Positions 8,168 through 17,470 of a stretch of 45,144 nt of DNA are shown here, in pieces (the stretch's first letter is position 1; every line of letters starts with the position of its first letter). The position numbers and the translations under genes are program-made. A model generated the notes under the pieces. It saw nothing but the letters and a program-made list of their open reading frames with translations. It had not been told where the DNA came from and made no database searches. The stretch covers positions 1-45,144 of the forward strand of contig MWCO01000053.1 in NCBI GenBank assembly GCA_002070115.1, read 5' to 3'. The stretch is from Deltaproteobacteria bacterium ADurb.Bin207. GTDB lineage: Bacteria; Myxococcota_A; Polyangia; Polyangiales; Polyangiaceae.

Positions 8168-10530
8168 GGTCTTGTCCCTTTTACGGTGAGTAGTCTGGCA
8201 AGAGCGTCCATGGCACTCGCGAGTTCATGTTGATTGTTTTCGAGGACGAATGCACGCAAGGAATCGAAGAACAGGATGGCTTGTTTTCGTTGATCCGTAT
8301 CGTGCAGTTGCTCGATCCAATCGATGGCAGCAAGCGATAGTCTTGGGTTTCGCTTCCATGCTTCTTGAAAAAAGCTGATGGCCTCCTGAGTTTTTCCATG
8401 GCGTAGGAGCAACCCGGTGGCATGAAGGGCGAGCGTTGTGTCTTCCGGGCGCCGTATCGAGGCTTGACGAAGCTGCAGGATTGCTTCCTGGGTTCGGCCC
8501 AAGGAAAGCAAAGCAGTGGCAAGGGCCATACGCGCGGACGAATTATCTCCGTGCAGGCGCACCGCCACTTCGAGATAACCGATGGCCAGATTCGTTTGAC
8601 CGTAGGCAGCCAAAAAAATTCCCAGGCGGTGATAGCTTTCGGGATTGGCCGGATCCGCGGCCACAGCCTTTGCCAGCGCGGTCGCGGCCTCGTGCAACAT
8701 ATTGAGCCGCTCGAATTGTTCCGCCAACCGCATCCACGAATCCACGCCGCGTGCCCATGTCATCCAGTCGAGACACTCGCGAACCGCTCGATCGCGCTGT
8801 CCAAGAGCCAGGCATGCCTCGATGAACGCTCGCTTGGCCGCGTGATCATGAGGATTCTCTATTAAAGCTCTCTCGAAGTGAATCGCGGCCCGGGCGTGAT
8901 CCCCCGCACGCCAATACAGCCGTCCCAATCGGTAGTTAGCCACATAGCTCTCAGGATCGAGGCGCAATACGTCGAGATAGTGTGCCTTGGCTCCAGCCGC
9001 ATCTCCGCGGTCATCGAGGATTTGCGCCACATTGAGATGCACGTCGGCCACGTCCGGTTCCAGCACCAGCGCGCGTTTCAAATGCGTTAGTGCGCGATCA
9101 TAATCTCGTTGGTGCGCCAACACCGTACCCAGCGCCGCGTGTCCTTTGGAAAACGCCGGAGCTGCCTTTACGATGAGTTCGAAATGTCTTCGCGCCTCCG
9201 CATCGTCCCCTCGCTCGAAACAATCGATGCCCACAAAGTAATGAGCGTACACATTGAATGATCGGCTGACGGCCAGCGTGTGACGGTACAGGATCGCATT
9301 GTTCTGCCACCTCCCCGCTTGAACATACGTTGCCGCGGCCAACGCCACACTTACCGCAACGCCTACCGCCCACTGCCATCGTCGGCCATGACGAAAACGG
9401 CCTGCCATCTCATCCACTCCCCAAGCCAACGCCATGAATACACCGATCGACGGGATATAGGTGTAGCGGTCGGCGATCGATTGCGATCCCACTTGAACCA
9501 GACCGATGACCGGAACCAGGGTACCCATGAACCAGAGCCACCCGACAAGAACGAACGGTTTTCGCTTCGCCATGACAACGCCAAGCAGCGTGATCACGAT
9601 CAGAAGGATCGTGGAACCTACCGTCCACATGATGGGCCAACGGCCAGGGAACGGATAAAAAGCGCAGAGATCTTTCGGCCAAACGAGGATTCCAAGATAA
9701 CGGGCATAGGAAACGACAACGTTTTCAACGCGCGCCAACAGGGGCAATTCTTCGATCGTCCGAACCGCTCCACCATGTCCTTGTACCCAGACCGTCACCC
9801 CGATGGAGAGGATGGACAGAGCGAATAGCGGTATTTTTTCGCGGAACGAACCGCCGAGTTTCGAAAGGAAAGATCGATCCCAGGACAAGCGGCCCAATGG
9901 CCAGAAATCCAATAAAACAAGTGTAAATGGAAGCGTTACGAGCATCGGTTTGGCCATGAGACCGAGGCCAAAGACCATCATCATGGCGCCATATCGTTGC
10001 GGTTTACGGTCTCGAAGCCAGAGCACGAACAGCCAGGTCGTGAGCATCCAAAACGCGGTGCTCAAAACATCTTTTCGTTCGGAAATCCACGCCACGGATT
10101 CCACATGGGCCGGATGGATCGCGAATAGATACGCCGTCAACGCGCTCGGAAATCGAAAGCCCGTCATGATGCGAAGCAACACAAATAAAAGCGCCGCGTT
10201 GGCGAGATGAAGTCCGACGTTGATCAGATGAGGCCCCATGGGATCGAGGCCAAAAAGCTCGCAGTCGAGCATGTGGGAGAGCCAGGTGATGGGATGCCAG
10301 TTGGATGCATGACCGGTGGTGAAGGCCCACACCACACCATCGAAGGTGATGCCCTTTTGCACCACAGGATTGCTCGTCACGTAGTCGGGGTCATCGTACA
10401 AAATGAATTGTGCATGGCGAACTGGCAGGAATGCCACCCAAGTCAGAATCGCGAGAACGGCTAGCAGTCCCCCATCCCAGCCATCCAGCTTGCATGAGTT
10501 CTTGCGTGAATTGAGCACGTTCTCGTCCAT
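8164..10530 (-). CDS. TMTC-like GT-C membrane protein with C-terminal TPR repeats
   Basis: 788 aa. Residues about 20-430 form a multi-pass membrane domain; 440-780 are a long run of tetratricopeptide repeats. The first luminal/periplasmic loop has ILYDDPDYVTSNP (D46, D47, D49), the acidic pair expected in GT-C enzymes, and further on HPAHVESVAWISERKDVLST, which is highly characteristic of the bacterial and eukaryotic TMTC family (O-mannosyltransferase-like proteins with TPRs). The predicted role is transfer of a sugar from a polyprenyl carrier to a protein or glycan outside the membrane, with the TPR part binding the acceptor or partners. It heads the polysaccharide operon. The ATG at 10530 has no strong ribosome-binding site. 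Confidence 0.82.
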   Translation of the reverse strand: MDENVLNSRKNSCKLDGWDGGLLAVLAILTWVAFLPVRHAQFILYDDPDYVTSNPVVQKGITFDGVVWAFTTGHASNWHPITWLSHMLDCELFGLDPMGPHLINVGLHLANAALLFVLLRIMTGFRFPSALTAYLFAIHPAHVESVAWISERKDVLSTAFWMLTTWLFVLWLRDRKPQRYGAMMMVFGLGLMAKPMLVTLPFTLVLLDFWPLGRLSWDRSFLSKLGGSFREKIPLFALSILSIGVTVWVQGHGGAVRTIEELPLLARVENVVVSYARYLGILVWPKDLCAFYPFPGRWPIMWTVGSTILLIVITLLGVVMAKRKPFVLVGWLWFMGTLVPVIGLVQVGSQSIADRYTYIPSIGVFMALAWGVDEMAGRFRHGRRWQWAVGVAVSVALAAATYVQAGRWQNNAILYRHTLAVSRSFNVYAHYFVGIDCFERGDDAEARRHFELIVKAAPAFSKGHAALGTVLAHQRDYDRALTHLKRALVLEPDVADVHLNVAQILDDRGDAAGAKAHYLDVLRLDPESYVANYRLGRLYWRAGDHARAAIHFERALIENPHDHAAKRAFIEACLALGQRDRAVRECLDWMTWARGVDSWMRLAEQFERLNMLHEAATALAKAVAADPANPESYHRLGIFLAAYGQTNLAIGYLEVAVRLHGDNSSARMALATALLSLGRTQEAILQLRQASIRRPEDTTLALHATGLLLRHGKTQEAISFFQEAWKRNPRLSLAAIDWIEQLHDTDQRKQAILFFDSLRAFVLENNQHELASAMDALARLLTVKGTRP

Positions 10531-10748
10531 GCCATCACTCGAACATTGAAGACGAAGTCCGACTCATTATTTCCTCGAGAGCGCATCCCATGTCGAAGCC
10601 GTCGCCATTGTGGCCCATTGCGTGGGACGAGCCTTCCGGCGAAGCGAGGCCGGCTCATCACAAGTATTTGATTTTATTATTATATTACCATATGCAAGGG
10701 CTGTCTTGCTGTCCTTGGGATATCGTACGAGCGGGCAGAACGGGCAGC

Positions 10749-11657
10749 TCAGGGAGCATAGGCGCTGAGGGGGGCTCGGTTTTCATGGTGCATCCACCAG
10801 CCGCCGGGAATGAGGTCCTGCACGTGCAGGTCCGCGCCGCGAATGCTGTCATGGGCGGCTTGGTAGGCTTGATCATCGACGGGCTCGAGTTTGTCGATAT
10901 CGCTCAGCTCACGAAGCACGGCCTGTCCTTCGGGCGTCGATGCAAAAGAAGTCATGGCGCGGATGAACTTGTCTCGTTTTTCGGCATCGAGGTCAGAACG
11001 GAAGAAAATGGGTTCGTTGGGGATGGGGTCGGTGGTGGCGATGACGCGCAAGGAGGTATCGCCTTCGACGGCGCGCGCGTAGGTTGCGGCAGCATCGACT
11101 TTTCCGGTACGAAGCTGTTCGAGAGCATTTTTATGGGATTGCGCGAAGACGGTGGTGGGTTTCACACCGGCTTGTCGCAAGGATTTGGCGGGGTAAACGA
11201 AACCGGAGGTGGAGTATCGATCGACGAAGGCGATGGTTTTTCCCGCGAGTTGGTCGAGTTTTTCGATGGGCCCATCGGCCCGTGTCACGATGACCCCGTG
11301 GAACGATCCGGTGCCCGAACGCATGAGCCGAAGCCCCGCATGAACACCGTATTCCTGGTGACAGAACAGGTAATCAAATAAGGGAAGCAGCCACGCATCG
11401 GCGGTAGCCGCACCGACACTGGCCACCGCATTGGCCTGCGAATCGGCCATGCGTATCTCGAGTTTGAGCCCGGAGTTTTCCTCGACATATTTTTGCATGG
11501 CAGCGATCTTCGCGGGCTCCGCATGATACGACGGAGACAACACGAAAACGAAAGAGGTGGCGGCATCTGCTGTCGATTGCTTCTTGCAGGCTGACGTGGC
11601 GACCACGATCCAAAGCAGCAAGGGCAGAGCGAGCACGTATCTTCTGAGTGTATGCAT
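10749..11657 (-). CDS. PhnD-like phosphate/phosphonate-binding lipoprotein
   Basis: 302 aa from the ATG at 11657 (MHTLRRYVLALPLLL). The lipobox ATSAC gives a lipid-anchored Cys. The mature part has FVFVLSPSYHAEPAKIA, DSQANAVASVGAATADAWLL, FHGVIVTRADGPIEKLDQL, GKTIAFVDRYSTSGFVYP and ALEQLRTGKVDAAA, the usual strands of the type-2 periplasmic-binding fold in the PhnD/PtxB family. No ABC permease or ATPase lies next to it, so it is an orphan binding protein: it could feed a distant transporter or act as a sensor. The ligand is not predictable from this sequence. Confidence 0.82.
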   Translation of the reverse strand: MHTLRRYVLALPLLLWIVVATSACKKQSTADAATSFVFVLSPSYHAEPAKIAAMQKYVEENSGLKLEIRMADSQANAVASVGAATADAWLLPLFDYLFCHQEYGVHAGLRLMRSGTGSFHGVIVTRADGPIEKLDQLAGKTIAFVDRYSTSGFVYPAKSLRQAGVKPTTVFAQSHKNALEQLRTGKVDAAATYARAVEGDTSLRVIATTDPIPNEPIFFRSDLDAEKRDKFIRAMTSFASTPEGQAVLRELSDIDKLEPVDDQAYQAAHDSIRGADLHVQDLIPGGWWMHHENRAPLSAYAP

Positions 11658-11806
11658 GGTGAACAGGGGGCGTTTAACCTGGGGAGCGCGAGGCGGCAAC
11701 CCTATCGGGGACATATCGTGGACAACGCTTGGGATCGATGGGTTCGAGAAGCGGCAAGAGGTTTTCCAGCAGGCGGCCGCGACTCAATTTAAATGAATTA
11801 TTTTAG

Positions 11807-13183
11807 CTATTTAGGCGGAGTGATCGTCTTGCATCCGATCTCGATGTCGATCGATCCGCTATGGGCTTGCATGAATTGGCAAGATTGCGGGCACAGCAGG
11901 ATTTTGGTGGGCTCAGCGATTTTCGGGTCGGTATCGTAGAACCATCCGCCCATGTTGGGATCACAATCTGCGAGGGAACCGACATAATACACTGGGAATT
12001 TTTCTCCGTTGGGGGCGGTATAGACGACGTTGACTTCGTCGTAATCCATGGGGATGCCTGGATTGGGCACTTGAAACTCACATTGCATGAACGCGCCACG
12101 GATGGCTTCGAGGGCTGCTTTGAACTGCGCGGTCATGTCTTGGTTGACCTGCACGATGAGGGCTTGGTTGGTGCCGCCCGCTTTTGCGACTTCATGCAAA
12201 GAATTGCCCAGAGGTCCCGCGCCCGCGGAGAGCACGCCGATGACGAACGTGCGAATCGATGGACTACCATTCACGCCAGCGGCGGCGATGCTCTTGACCT
12301 CGTTGATGGGGAAAGCCGCTTTGGAGCATGCGGTGGGCTGACCATCCGTGGCGAAAATGACGATGGTCGTATGCCCCGGATGCTGCGTTGCCCATGAGCG
12401 AGCATATTGAATGGCGCCCTCCAACGCGGGGGCCGACGGGGTCATCGTAAGTGGGCTATGCGCGTTGAGCGAGGCAAGGATCTCTGCATTGACGCTAGGA
12501 ATGGGTGCGATGGGCACTTCCGGGGTGGCGTAGGCGGAAACATCGCAAGAATCGTTGCTACAGAATTTGAGCGTGCCCCCATTGCCATCATCGAAGCTCA
12601 TGCACTCGGATACCGCGGGGCAATTGGCATCGCTCGTACACTTCGCCACGCAATGCTTACCGTTATCGAGTTTTACGCAGATCGAACCGGAGGCACAATC
12701 CGTTTCCGACGAGCATTCGAGCGGCTCCCAGGGTGCGATGGGCAACGGGAAATATTGAATTCCCATGCTCATTCCGGTCGGCGTGGCCGGATCGTTGAGA
12801 AAGCCGACGAAAGCTTTTTTGACCGCGCCCCATTGGGTTTCCCCCAAAGGCTGCATCAAGTTCACGGGCATCGACATCGACCCGGATTGATCCATCATCA
12901 CGTACATATCCAGCGGGAATGGCTCCGCCGCCGCCGAGGTCTTCAAACAAGAATCACCATCGGGAACGAATACATCCGTCGATGCCTCCGGGTTGACGGA
13001 AAGCGTGTCGGGGGTATCCGCCTCGGGAACCGTGGTGCCACTATCCAAGGTGCCCCCTCCTCCCCCAGAAGCTCCCGCAGCGGAAGAACCTCCGTGCCCA
13101 TAGTTTCTTTGGCTATCCGAGTCGGCACTGCACCCAGCCAGCGCCCAGCCAACCACAACACATGCAACGATCCTTGGCAGCAT
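11807..13183 (-). CDS. VWA-domain lipoprotein
   Basis: 458 aa from the ATG at 13183, chosen because GGAGG lies 6 nt upstream; the frame is open to 13294 but without a signal sequence. Signal peptide MLPRIVACVVVGWALAGC ends in a lipobox (LAGC). A short Gly/Ser-rich linker follows, then a von Willebrand A domain: MMDQSGSM carries the DxSxS part of the MIDAS metal site and FATDGQPTACS the distal Asp. Between them sits a Cys-rich insert (CSSETDCASGSICV, CTSDANCPAVSEC). The C-terminal part is also Cys-containing. Such proteins are common surface or periplasmic adhesin-like lipoproteins in myxobacteria; the partner is unknown. Confidence 0.85.
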   Translation of the reverse strand: MLPRIVACVVVGWALAGCSADSDSQRNYGHGGSSAAGASGGGGGTLDSGTTVPEADTPDTLSVNPEASTDVFVPDGDSCLKTSAAAEPFPLDMYVMMDQSGSMSMPVNLMQPLGETQWGAVKKAFVGFLNDPATPTGMSMGIQYFPLPIAPWEPLECSSETDCASGSICVKLDNGKHCVAKCTSDANCPAVSECMSFDDGNGGTLKFCSNDSCDVSAYATPEVPIAPIPSVNAEILASLNAHSPLTMTPSAPALEGAIQYARSWATQHPGHTTIVIFATDGQPTACSKAAFPINEVKSIAAAGVNGSPSIRTFVIGVLSAGAGPLGNSLHEVAKAGGTNQALIVQVNQDMTAQFKAALEAIRGAFMQCEFQVPNPGIPMDYDEVNVVYTAPNGEKFPVYYVGSLADCDPNMGGWFYDTDPKIAEPTKILLCPQSCQFMQAHSGSIDIEIGCKTITPPK

Positions 13184-13316
13184 TCGAAGCCTCCAACGAC
13201 ATAACGTACCATGGCTCATCGCCGTAGGCGATGATGGGTCCACCCCTGCACCATTTTTCGGATGCGGCGCGACACTGGGAATCGTCAACGCCACCGCTAT
13301 CCGCTAGAATCGTCGC

Positions 13317-13829
13317 ATGAGTCGATTCAAGTTCTTGCAAGCGATGTTCATGGTCCTGGGCCTCGTCACGATGCTCGGATGCTCGAAACCCAAACCGCCC
13401 CAATTGACCCCGGAAGCCACTTCGGTCACTTCGGTCAGCGGCAAAGGCATCGGGATTCGCGTCGTGCTCGCCGCGTACAATCCCAATGATTTCGACTTGA
13501 ACACACGAAGCGTGGAGGGAACCATCAAGCTGGGCGATACGGTAACCCTTGGCCCGATCACCAAACCGCACGGCGTCAAACTCCCCGCCAACAAGAGCAC
13601 GAATGTCGAGCTGGAGTTGGAAGCCACCTGGGGCCAGGCAGTACAGCTAGCCCAGCTCGCCACCTCGGGGCCCCAGGTTCCCTACGTGGTGGAAGGAAAG
13701 GTGACGATTGGTGGTGAAACATTGAACGTGGATCTGCCGTTTACGATCAAGGGGGAAGTGAGCCAGACACAACTCATCGCAGCGGGATTGAAAGGGCTTC
13801 CACCCATTCCCGGGCTTCCGCTCCGGTAA
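13317..13829 (+). CDS. LEA type 2 (WHy-domain) lipoprotein
   Basis: 170 aa with signal peptide and lipobox (FMVLGLVTMLGC). The mature part is a single LEA2/WHy-like beta domain: GIGIRVVLAAYNPNDFDLNT is the typical strand with the NPNxF/Y turn, followed by VTLGPITKPHGVKLPANKST and EGKVTIGGETLNVDLPFTI. In plants and bacteria this domain is linked to desiccation and stress tolerance and in bacteria often sits at the envelope; the biochemical role is unclear. It is divergent from the VWA gene, with starts 133 bp apart. The ribosome-binding site is weak. Confidence 0.8.
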   Translation: MSRFKFLQAMFMVLGLVTMLGCSKPKPPQLTPEATSVTSVSGKGIGIRVVLAAYNPNDFDLNTRSVEGTIKLGDTVTLGPITKPHGVKLPANKSTNVELELEATWGQAVQLAQLATSGPQVPYVVEGKVTIGGETLNVDLPFTIKGEVSQTQLIAAGLKGLPPIPGLPLR

Positions 13830-13851
13830 ATCGCATCGAAACGTCATTTGA

Positions 13852-13880
13852 CCCCGTCTTTCCCTTCCGGGGGGATTTCT
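13852..13880 (+). terminator. Possible weak terminator after the LEA2 gene
   Basis: A five-base-pair stem (CCCCG at 13852-13856 with CGGGG at 13868-13872) 22 nt after the stop, followed by a partly T-rich stretch. The stem is short and the T-tract interrupted, so this is only a suggestion. Confidence 0.3.
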
Positions 13881-14000
13881 AAATTTAGGTTGAATTACGC
13901 AAGGTTACGATCATGGAATAGGATTTTATGGAGTCGAGCGAGGCCTGGGCTGGCGAAGGGGAGAAGTGACGTATGGGGAAGCGCGGATCGGTGAATAGGG

Positions 14001-14795
14001 TTAGTTGCAGCGCATCCCGAATTGTCGCAGGGCAGCATTCACGGCGGAAGCATCATTATTTCTTGCGGCGGCTTCACAAGCGGCGGCGGCCTGCAACATG
14101 AACCCACTTTGCGGCGGCGGTTGAGATTTTGCGTTTTGAGCGAGCGCACGGCAGCAAGCCACCAGGTTGCTCGTGCCCGTTCCTACCTTGACTTTGGCCA
14201 CGGAACGCATGGAGCCGAACAGGGCGGTACGGTCCGCGCCTTCATCCCACGAGCCCAACGCCAACAAGCCTTCGGTGGCCATGAAAGCCGTACTGACTTG
14301 CGCGCCGTTGCGCTGGCAGAGACCATCCGCGGCCTGAGCCATCAGCTTATCCTTCCCCACGGAAAAGGATTGGGTGGGTTGCCAGGTACACCCGGACAAC
14401 CCGGTGGAAGCCATGGCTTTGTCCAACGCCGCGGAATGTCCTTCCGCGCCATAATTCGTCACACCCATGCGCGACTTTTGATCCGCCGCAGTCGCGGTTT
14501 GAACGTCGGCTTTGGCCACGTTCCAATCGTTGGGGACTTGCAAGTTTGCTTTGGCCCCGGTGACGGTAATCGCTTTGCCAGTGATGCCGTCCTCTCGATC
14601 CTCGAGTTCCGGGCGAACGATTTCGCCTGGTTTGGGGGGTTCTACGGTGGTCAAGGTGGCAGGAGCCGTGGGTTCCGGCGTGACCGTCGTGGCCGGCGGC
14701 AACGGCGGCGGCTCATCCGATTCTCTCTCGCATGCTTTGCACGAGGGCAAAAGGGGCAGCAGCGCGCCAATCAACAGGTAGGGAAGCAATCGCAT
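14001..14795 (-). CDS. Hypothetical Cys-containing lipoprotein
   Basis: 264 aa from the ATG at 14795, with GGAGG 5-6 nt upstream. Signal MRLLPYLLIGALLPLLPSC ends in a lipobox, followed by a Pro/Thr-rich spacer (residues ~28-60). The middle (ITGKAITVTGAKANLQVPND) is a small beta-rich unit without a family I recognise. The C-terminal ~55 residues (NLVACCRALAQNAKSQPPP, then AAAACEAAARNNDA and FGMRCN) form a helical Cys-rich motif with a CC pair that recurs in myxobacterial lipoproteins. Function unknown. Confidence 0.72.
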   Translation of the reverse strand: MRLLPYLLIGALLPLLPSCKACERESDEPPPLPPATTVTPEPTAPATLTTVEPPKPGEIVRPELEDREDGITGKAITVTGAKANLQVPNDWNVAKADVQTATAADQKSRMGVTNYGAEGHSAALDKAMASTGLSGCTWQPTQSFSVGKDKLMAQAADGLCQRNGAQVSTAFMATEGLLALGSWDEGADRTALFGSMRSVAKVKVGTGTSNLVACCRALAQNAKSQPPPQSGFMLQAAAACEAAARNNDASAVNAALRQFGMRCN

Positions 14796-14907
14796 GGTAT
14801 CCTCCGAGGACATCGCCAAGATGTTCGATGAAGATTCAATGCTTGAACGACGACGATGTCAACGTTTCAGTGCGTTTGTTGTTCGATGTTTCCACGCTTG
14901 GGGGGCA

Positions 14908-16320
14908 TTATGAAGCTGCCACAACCTCGTGCAGGACGTCGATGGGGTTGGGCTCAAGGGAGGTTTTATGGCCTATTTGCCATGATTTTGGCGATAAGAC
15001 ATAAGAAATATGCCCCGCCTGGGGGTGGACGATGTGCCGGTAACGCTTGCCGAAAAGAGAAAGGATCGGAAAGGCGGTTCGATCGGGGATCATGACGTCC
15101 CGGCCGCCGAAAAAGCCAATGATCGGCAAGGGTGTATCGTCGAGGATGGTTTTCAAAGACAGGGATTTTCCTTGATAGGAGGCGGGCAATTCGCCGTCGG
15201 GGCCAATTCCTTTGGTGAACAGGCGCGACGAATAGCGAACGAGGTCGATGGGTAAGGCGAAGCGACGCGCGCTTTCGGGCGAGATCCAATAAGCTCCGGC
15301 CAGGTCGCGCCGCTGGCGTTTGGACAGGTCCTCGACCGTGCGGACTTTCGCGTAGGTCGTTTCATTCCAGCCCGCGGCGACATGGGCGAGCGGAGTTTTG
15401 TGGAAGGTCGTTCGCAATCCGAGGTCGAGAGACATACGCATGCCATCGCCGGGAACGTATCCCTGTCCAATGAGCTTGGCGATGGCGAAGGATAAGTCCA
15501 TCATCGCCTCGGGCATCAACGAGGGGAATTCGGCAAGAATCGAGCATTCTCGACCATCGTAGGGAGAGACGAAGGTGGTGGCGGCATGGAAGCGTTCGGT
15601 GGCTTGTCGAGGTTTCGCGGCGACAAACGCGAGGGTTTGCATGCCGTGGCCGCAATAGCCTTCCAGGATCATTTTTCGTTGTCCGTGATGCTCGAAAGCG
15701 ATGGCGGATAGAGAATCGATGGCCTCGATGAGGTGCTCCAACGTCAGCCCGGCGTAGTCGATCTGCTTGCGGTCGCCGCGCAATTCGACGGCGTACACTG
15801 GAATGCCGCGTTCGAGAAAGCGATCGAAGAAGTTGGATTCTGGCAGGAAACGAAAGATGCGGTCGCCATAGGGGATACCCCCTCCCGCATGAAAAAGTGC
15901 GAAAGGCGCTTGTTTTTCAGTCGTTGGGGGCGGCAAATAGGAAAGCTGTAGGAAAGGTCCCTGGGAAAGAACCTGTTCTCCCTCGAAGGTCGCGGATCCA
16001 TAGAGTTGTTTACCCCATCGTCGTACCAATTTTCCATATTTTGCCGCCGCACGAACCCTATCCACGCTCTCTTTTGCCACCTCGAGGGCTTTGCGATCAC
16101 CTCGAAGAGCAGCAACCACAGAGCCAGAAAAGGCTTCTTGCATCCCCAACGCCGCTTCGAAGGCAGGAAATACGCTGCCTTCCATCGTCTGATGCGTCAC
16201 ATAGCTCATCATACGAAGGAGTTTCAGCGAGTCCCGGGAGTTGCGAAACGTCAAGGCCGTGGAATTTCCCACCCAATCCGCGGCTAGTTGTCGTGCAGAA
16301 GTGGTGATTGATGGTGCCAT
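14908..16320 (-). CDS. PhaC-like alpha/beta-hydrolase (PHA synthase-related)
   Basis: 470 aa from the ATG at 16320 with GAGGAG 6 nt upstream; a longer frame to 16506 is not supported. The alpha/beta-hydrolase elbow reads LEGYCGHGMQTL, with Cys223 where lipases have Ser, as in polyhydroxyalkanoate synthases (GxCxG box). The remaining triad is seen as GFFGGRDVMIPD (Asp) and HPQAGHISYV (His). The preceding strand FALFHAGGGIPYGDRIF and the VYAVELRGD strand fit the PhaC fold. The first ~130 residues are helical, as in PhaC N-terminal domains. No phaA, phaB, phaE or phasin gene is adjacent, so it may be a divergent synthase or another thioester-using acyltransferase. Confidence 0.68.
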   Translation of the reverse strand: MAPSITTSARQLAADWVGNSTALTFRNSRDSLKLLRMMSYVTHQTMEGSVFPAFEAALGMQEAFSGSVVAALRGDRKALEVAKESVDRVRAAAKYGKLVRRWGKQLYGSATFEGEQVLSQGPFLQLSYLPPPTTEKQAPFALFHAGGGIPYGDRIFRFLPESNFFDRFLERGIPVYAVELRGDRKQIDYAGLTLEHLIEAIDSLSAIAFEHHGQRKMILEGYCGHGMQTLAFVAAKPRQATERFHAATTFVSPYDGRECSILAEFPSLMPEAMMDLSFAIAKLIGQGYVPGDGMRMSLDLGLRTTFHKTPLAHVAAGWNETTYAKVRTVEDLSKRQRRDLAGAYWISPESARRFALPIDLVRYSSRLFTKGIGPDGELPASYQGKSLSLKTILDDTPLPIIGFFGGRDVMIPDRTAFPILSLFGKRYRHIVHPQAGHISYVLSPKSWQIGHKTSLEPNPIDVLHEVVAAS

Positions 16321-16517
16321 GAACTCCTCTCGTCGACGCTCATGATTGTGCGGCGCACAATATTGGCCTCTATCTTCATGCGATGATAATCTGGTTCTTG
16401 TCAAGAGGCGGAAGCCAAGGCCGGGCCATGGATGCTGCATGGCAAAACCGAATCTTCCTTGACCTTGGGGTTGGAGGGGGGTAGCGAAAAGCGGGGGAGA
16501 AAGCACCCATTTTCGCC

Positions 16518-17447
16518 GTGCCCACGCCGCTGAATTCCTCCACCGACGAAGTGAAATCCGCGCCGGTGGTTCCGATAAGCGGTGGTGTTGCGCAAGAAAA
16601 CATCTCGCTTTCCGCAGTGTTCATGGTGCTGGGGGCAGGTTTTTTCGTGGCCTTGGCGGCCTTGGTGAAAGCGGCGTCCGACGAGGCGGCGCCGATGCAA
16701 GCGGTTTTTTACCGTTCCGTATTTTCGGCTCTCCCCCTGCTCGGCATCATGCGTATGCAGCGTGTGAGCGTCGTGGGAACGCGCATGAAACTGCTCGTGG
16801 TTCGCGGGGTTCTGGGTTTTCTTGCCCTGTTTTGTTATCTGTGGGCGGTTTCCCATATTCCGTTGGCGGACGTACTCGCGTTGCAACAGACGAACCCCGT
16901 ATTCGTTGCGTTTCTTGCGGTTTGGTTGCTGGGGGAACGCCCCCGTCGCAGTCATTATTTGCTTGCGGGCGTATGCCTGATCGGCGCATGGCTGGTGGTT
17001 CGTCCCACGCGGGGCGTTGCCTCCCTGGATTCGCTGATGGCCTTGATTTCTGCTCTGTTTTCGTCAGGAGCTTATGTCACGGTCCGCGCGTTGACACGAA
17101 CCGAAACGACTCAGCGCATCGTATTGTGGTTTTCGCTCGTGGCGGCCGCGCTTTCGTTGCCGTTCGTGGCCGCCGATTGGCATCCGCTTTCGTTACGATC
17201 CCACGGGCTTCTCGTTGGCGCTGGGTTGCTCGCGCTCTTGGCTCAAAGCTTCATGACGGCGTCGTATCGAAGAGCACCGGCGCATCTGGCTTCGGCGTTT
17301 TCTTATGCCAGCGTGCCGTTGGCCTACCTGGCAGGCCTCATTTTCTGGAATGAGCGACCGGACAGCCTATCGCATCTTGGCATCACGTTGATCGTGGCAG
17401 CGGGAATCGTGCTGGTGGTAAGGATGCGACCGTCGGGCTCGACGTAG
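16518..17447 (+). CDS. EamA/DMT-family transporter
   Basis: 309 aa with about ten transmembrane helices in two EamA halves. The first half includes YRSVFSALPLLGIMRM, LGFLALFCYLWAVSHIPLAD and LQQTNPVFVAFLAVWLLGER; the second half ends in YASVPLAYLAGLIFWNERPD. These are the repeated PxF/Y...E(R/K) endings of each EamA domain. It is probably a metabolite exporter of the RhaT/S-adenosylmethionine-uptake-like group; the substrate is unknown. The start is a GTG at 16518; the 35 residues before helix 1 are polar. It converges with the acyl-CoA ligase gene, 23 bp apart. Confidence 0.86.
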   Translation: MPTPLNSSTDEVKSAPVVPISGGVAQENISLSAVFMVLGAGFFVALAALVKAASDEAAPMQAVFYRSVFSALPLLGIMRMQRVSVVGTRMKLLVVRGVLGFLALFCYLWAVSHIPLADVLALQQTNPVFVAFLAVWLLGERPRRSHYLLAGVCLIGAWLVVRPTRGVASLDSLMALISALFSSGAYVTVRALTRTETTQRIVLWFSLVAAALSLPFVAADWHPLSLRSHGLLVGAGLLALLAQSFMTASYRRAPAHLASAFSYASVPLAYLAGLIFWNERPDSLSHLGITLIVAAGIVLVVRMRPSGST

Positions 17448-17470
17448 CGGAGGGAGTGCGAAGGGTGGGT

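Noticed and set aside
10590-11381. Plus-strand frame of 263 codons opposite the PhnD-like gene
   Set aside because: Gly/Asp-rich shadow of a well-supported lipoprotein.
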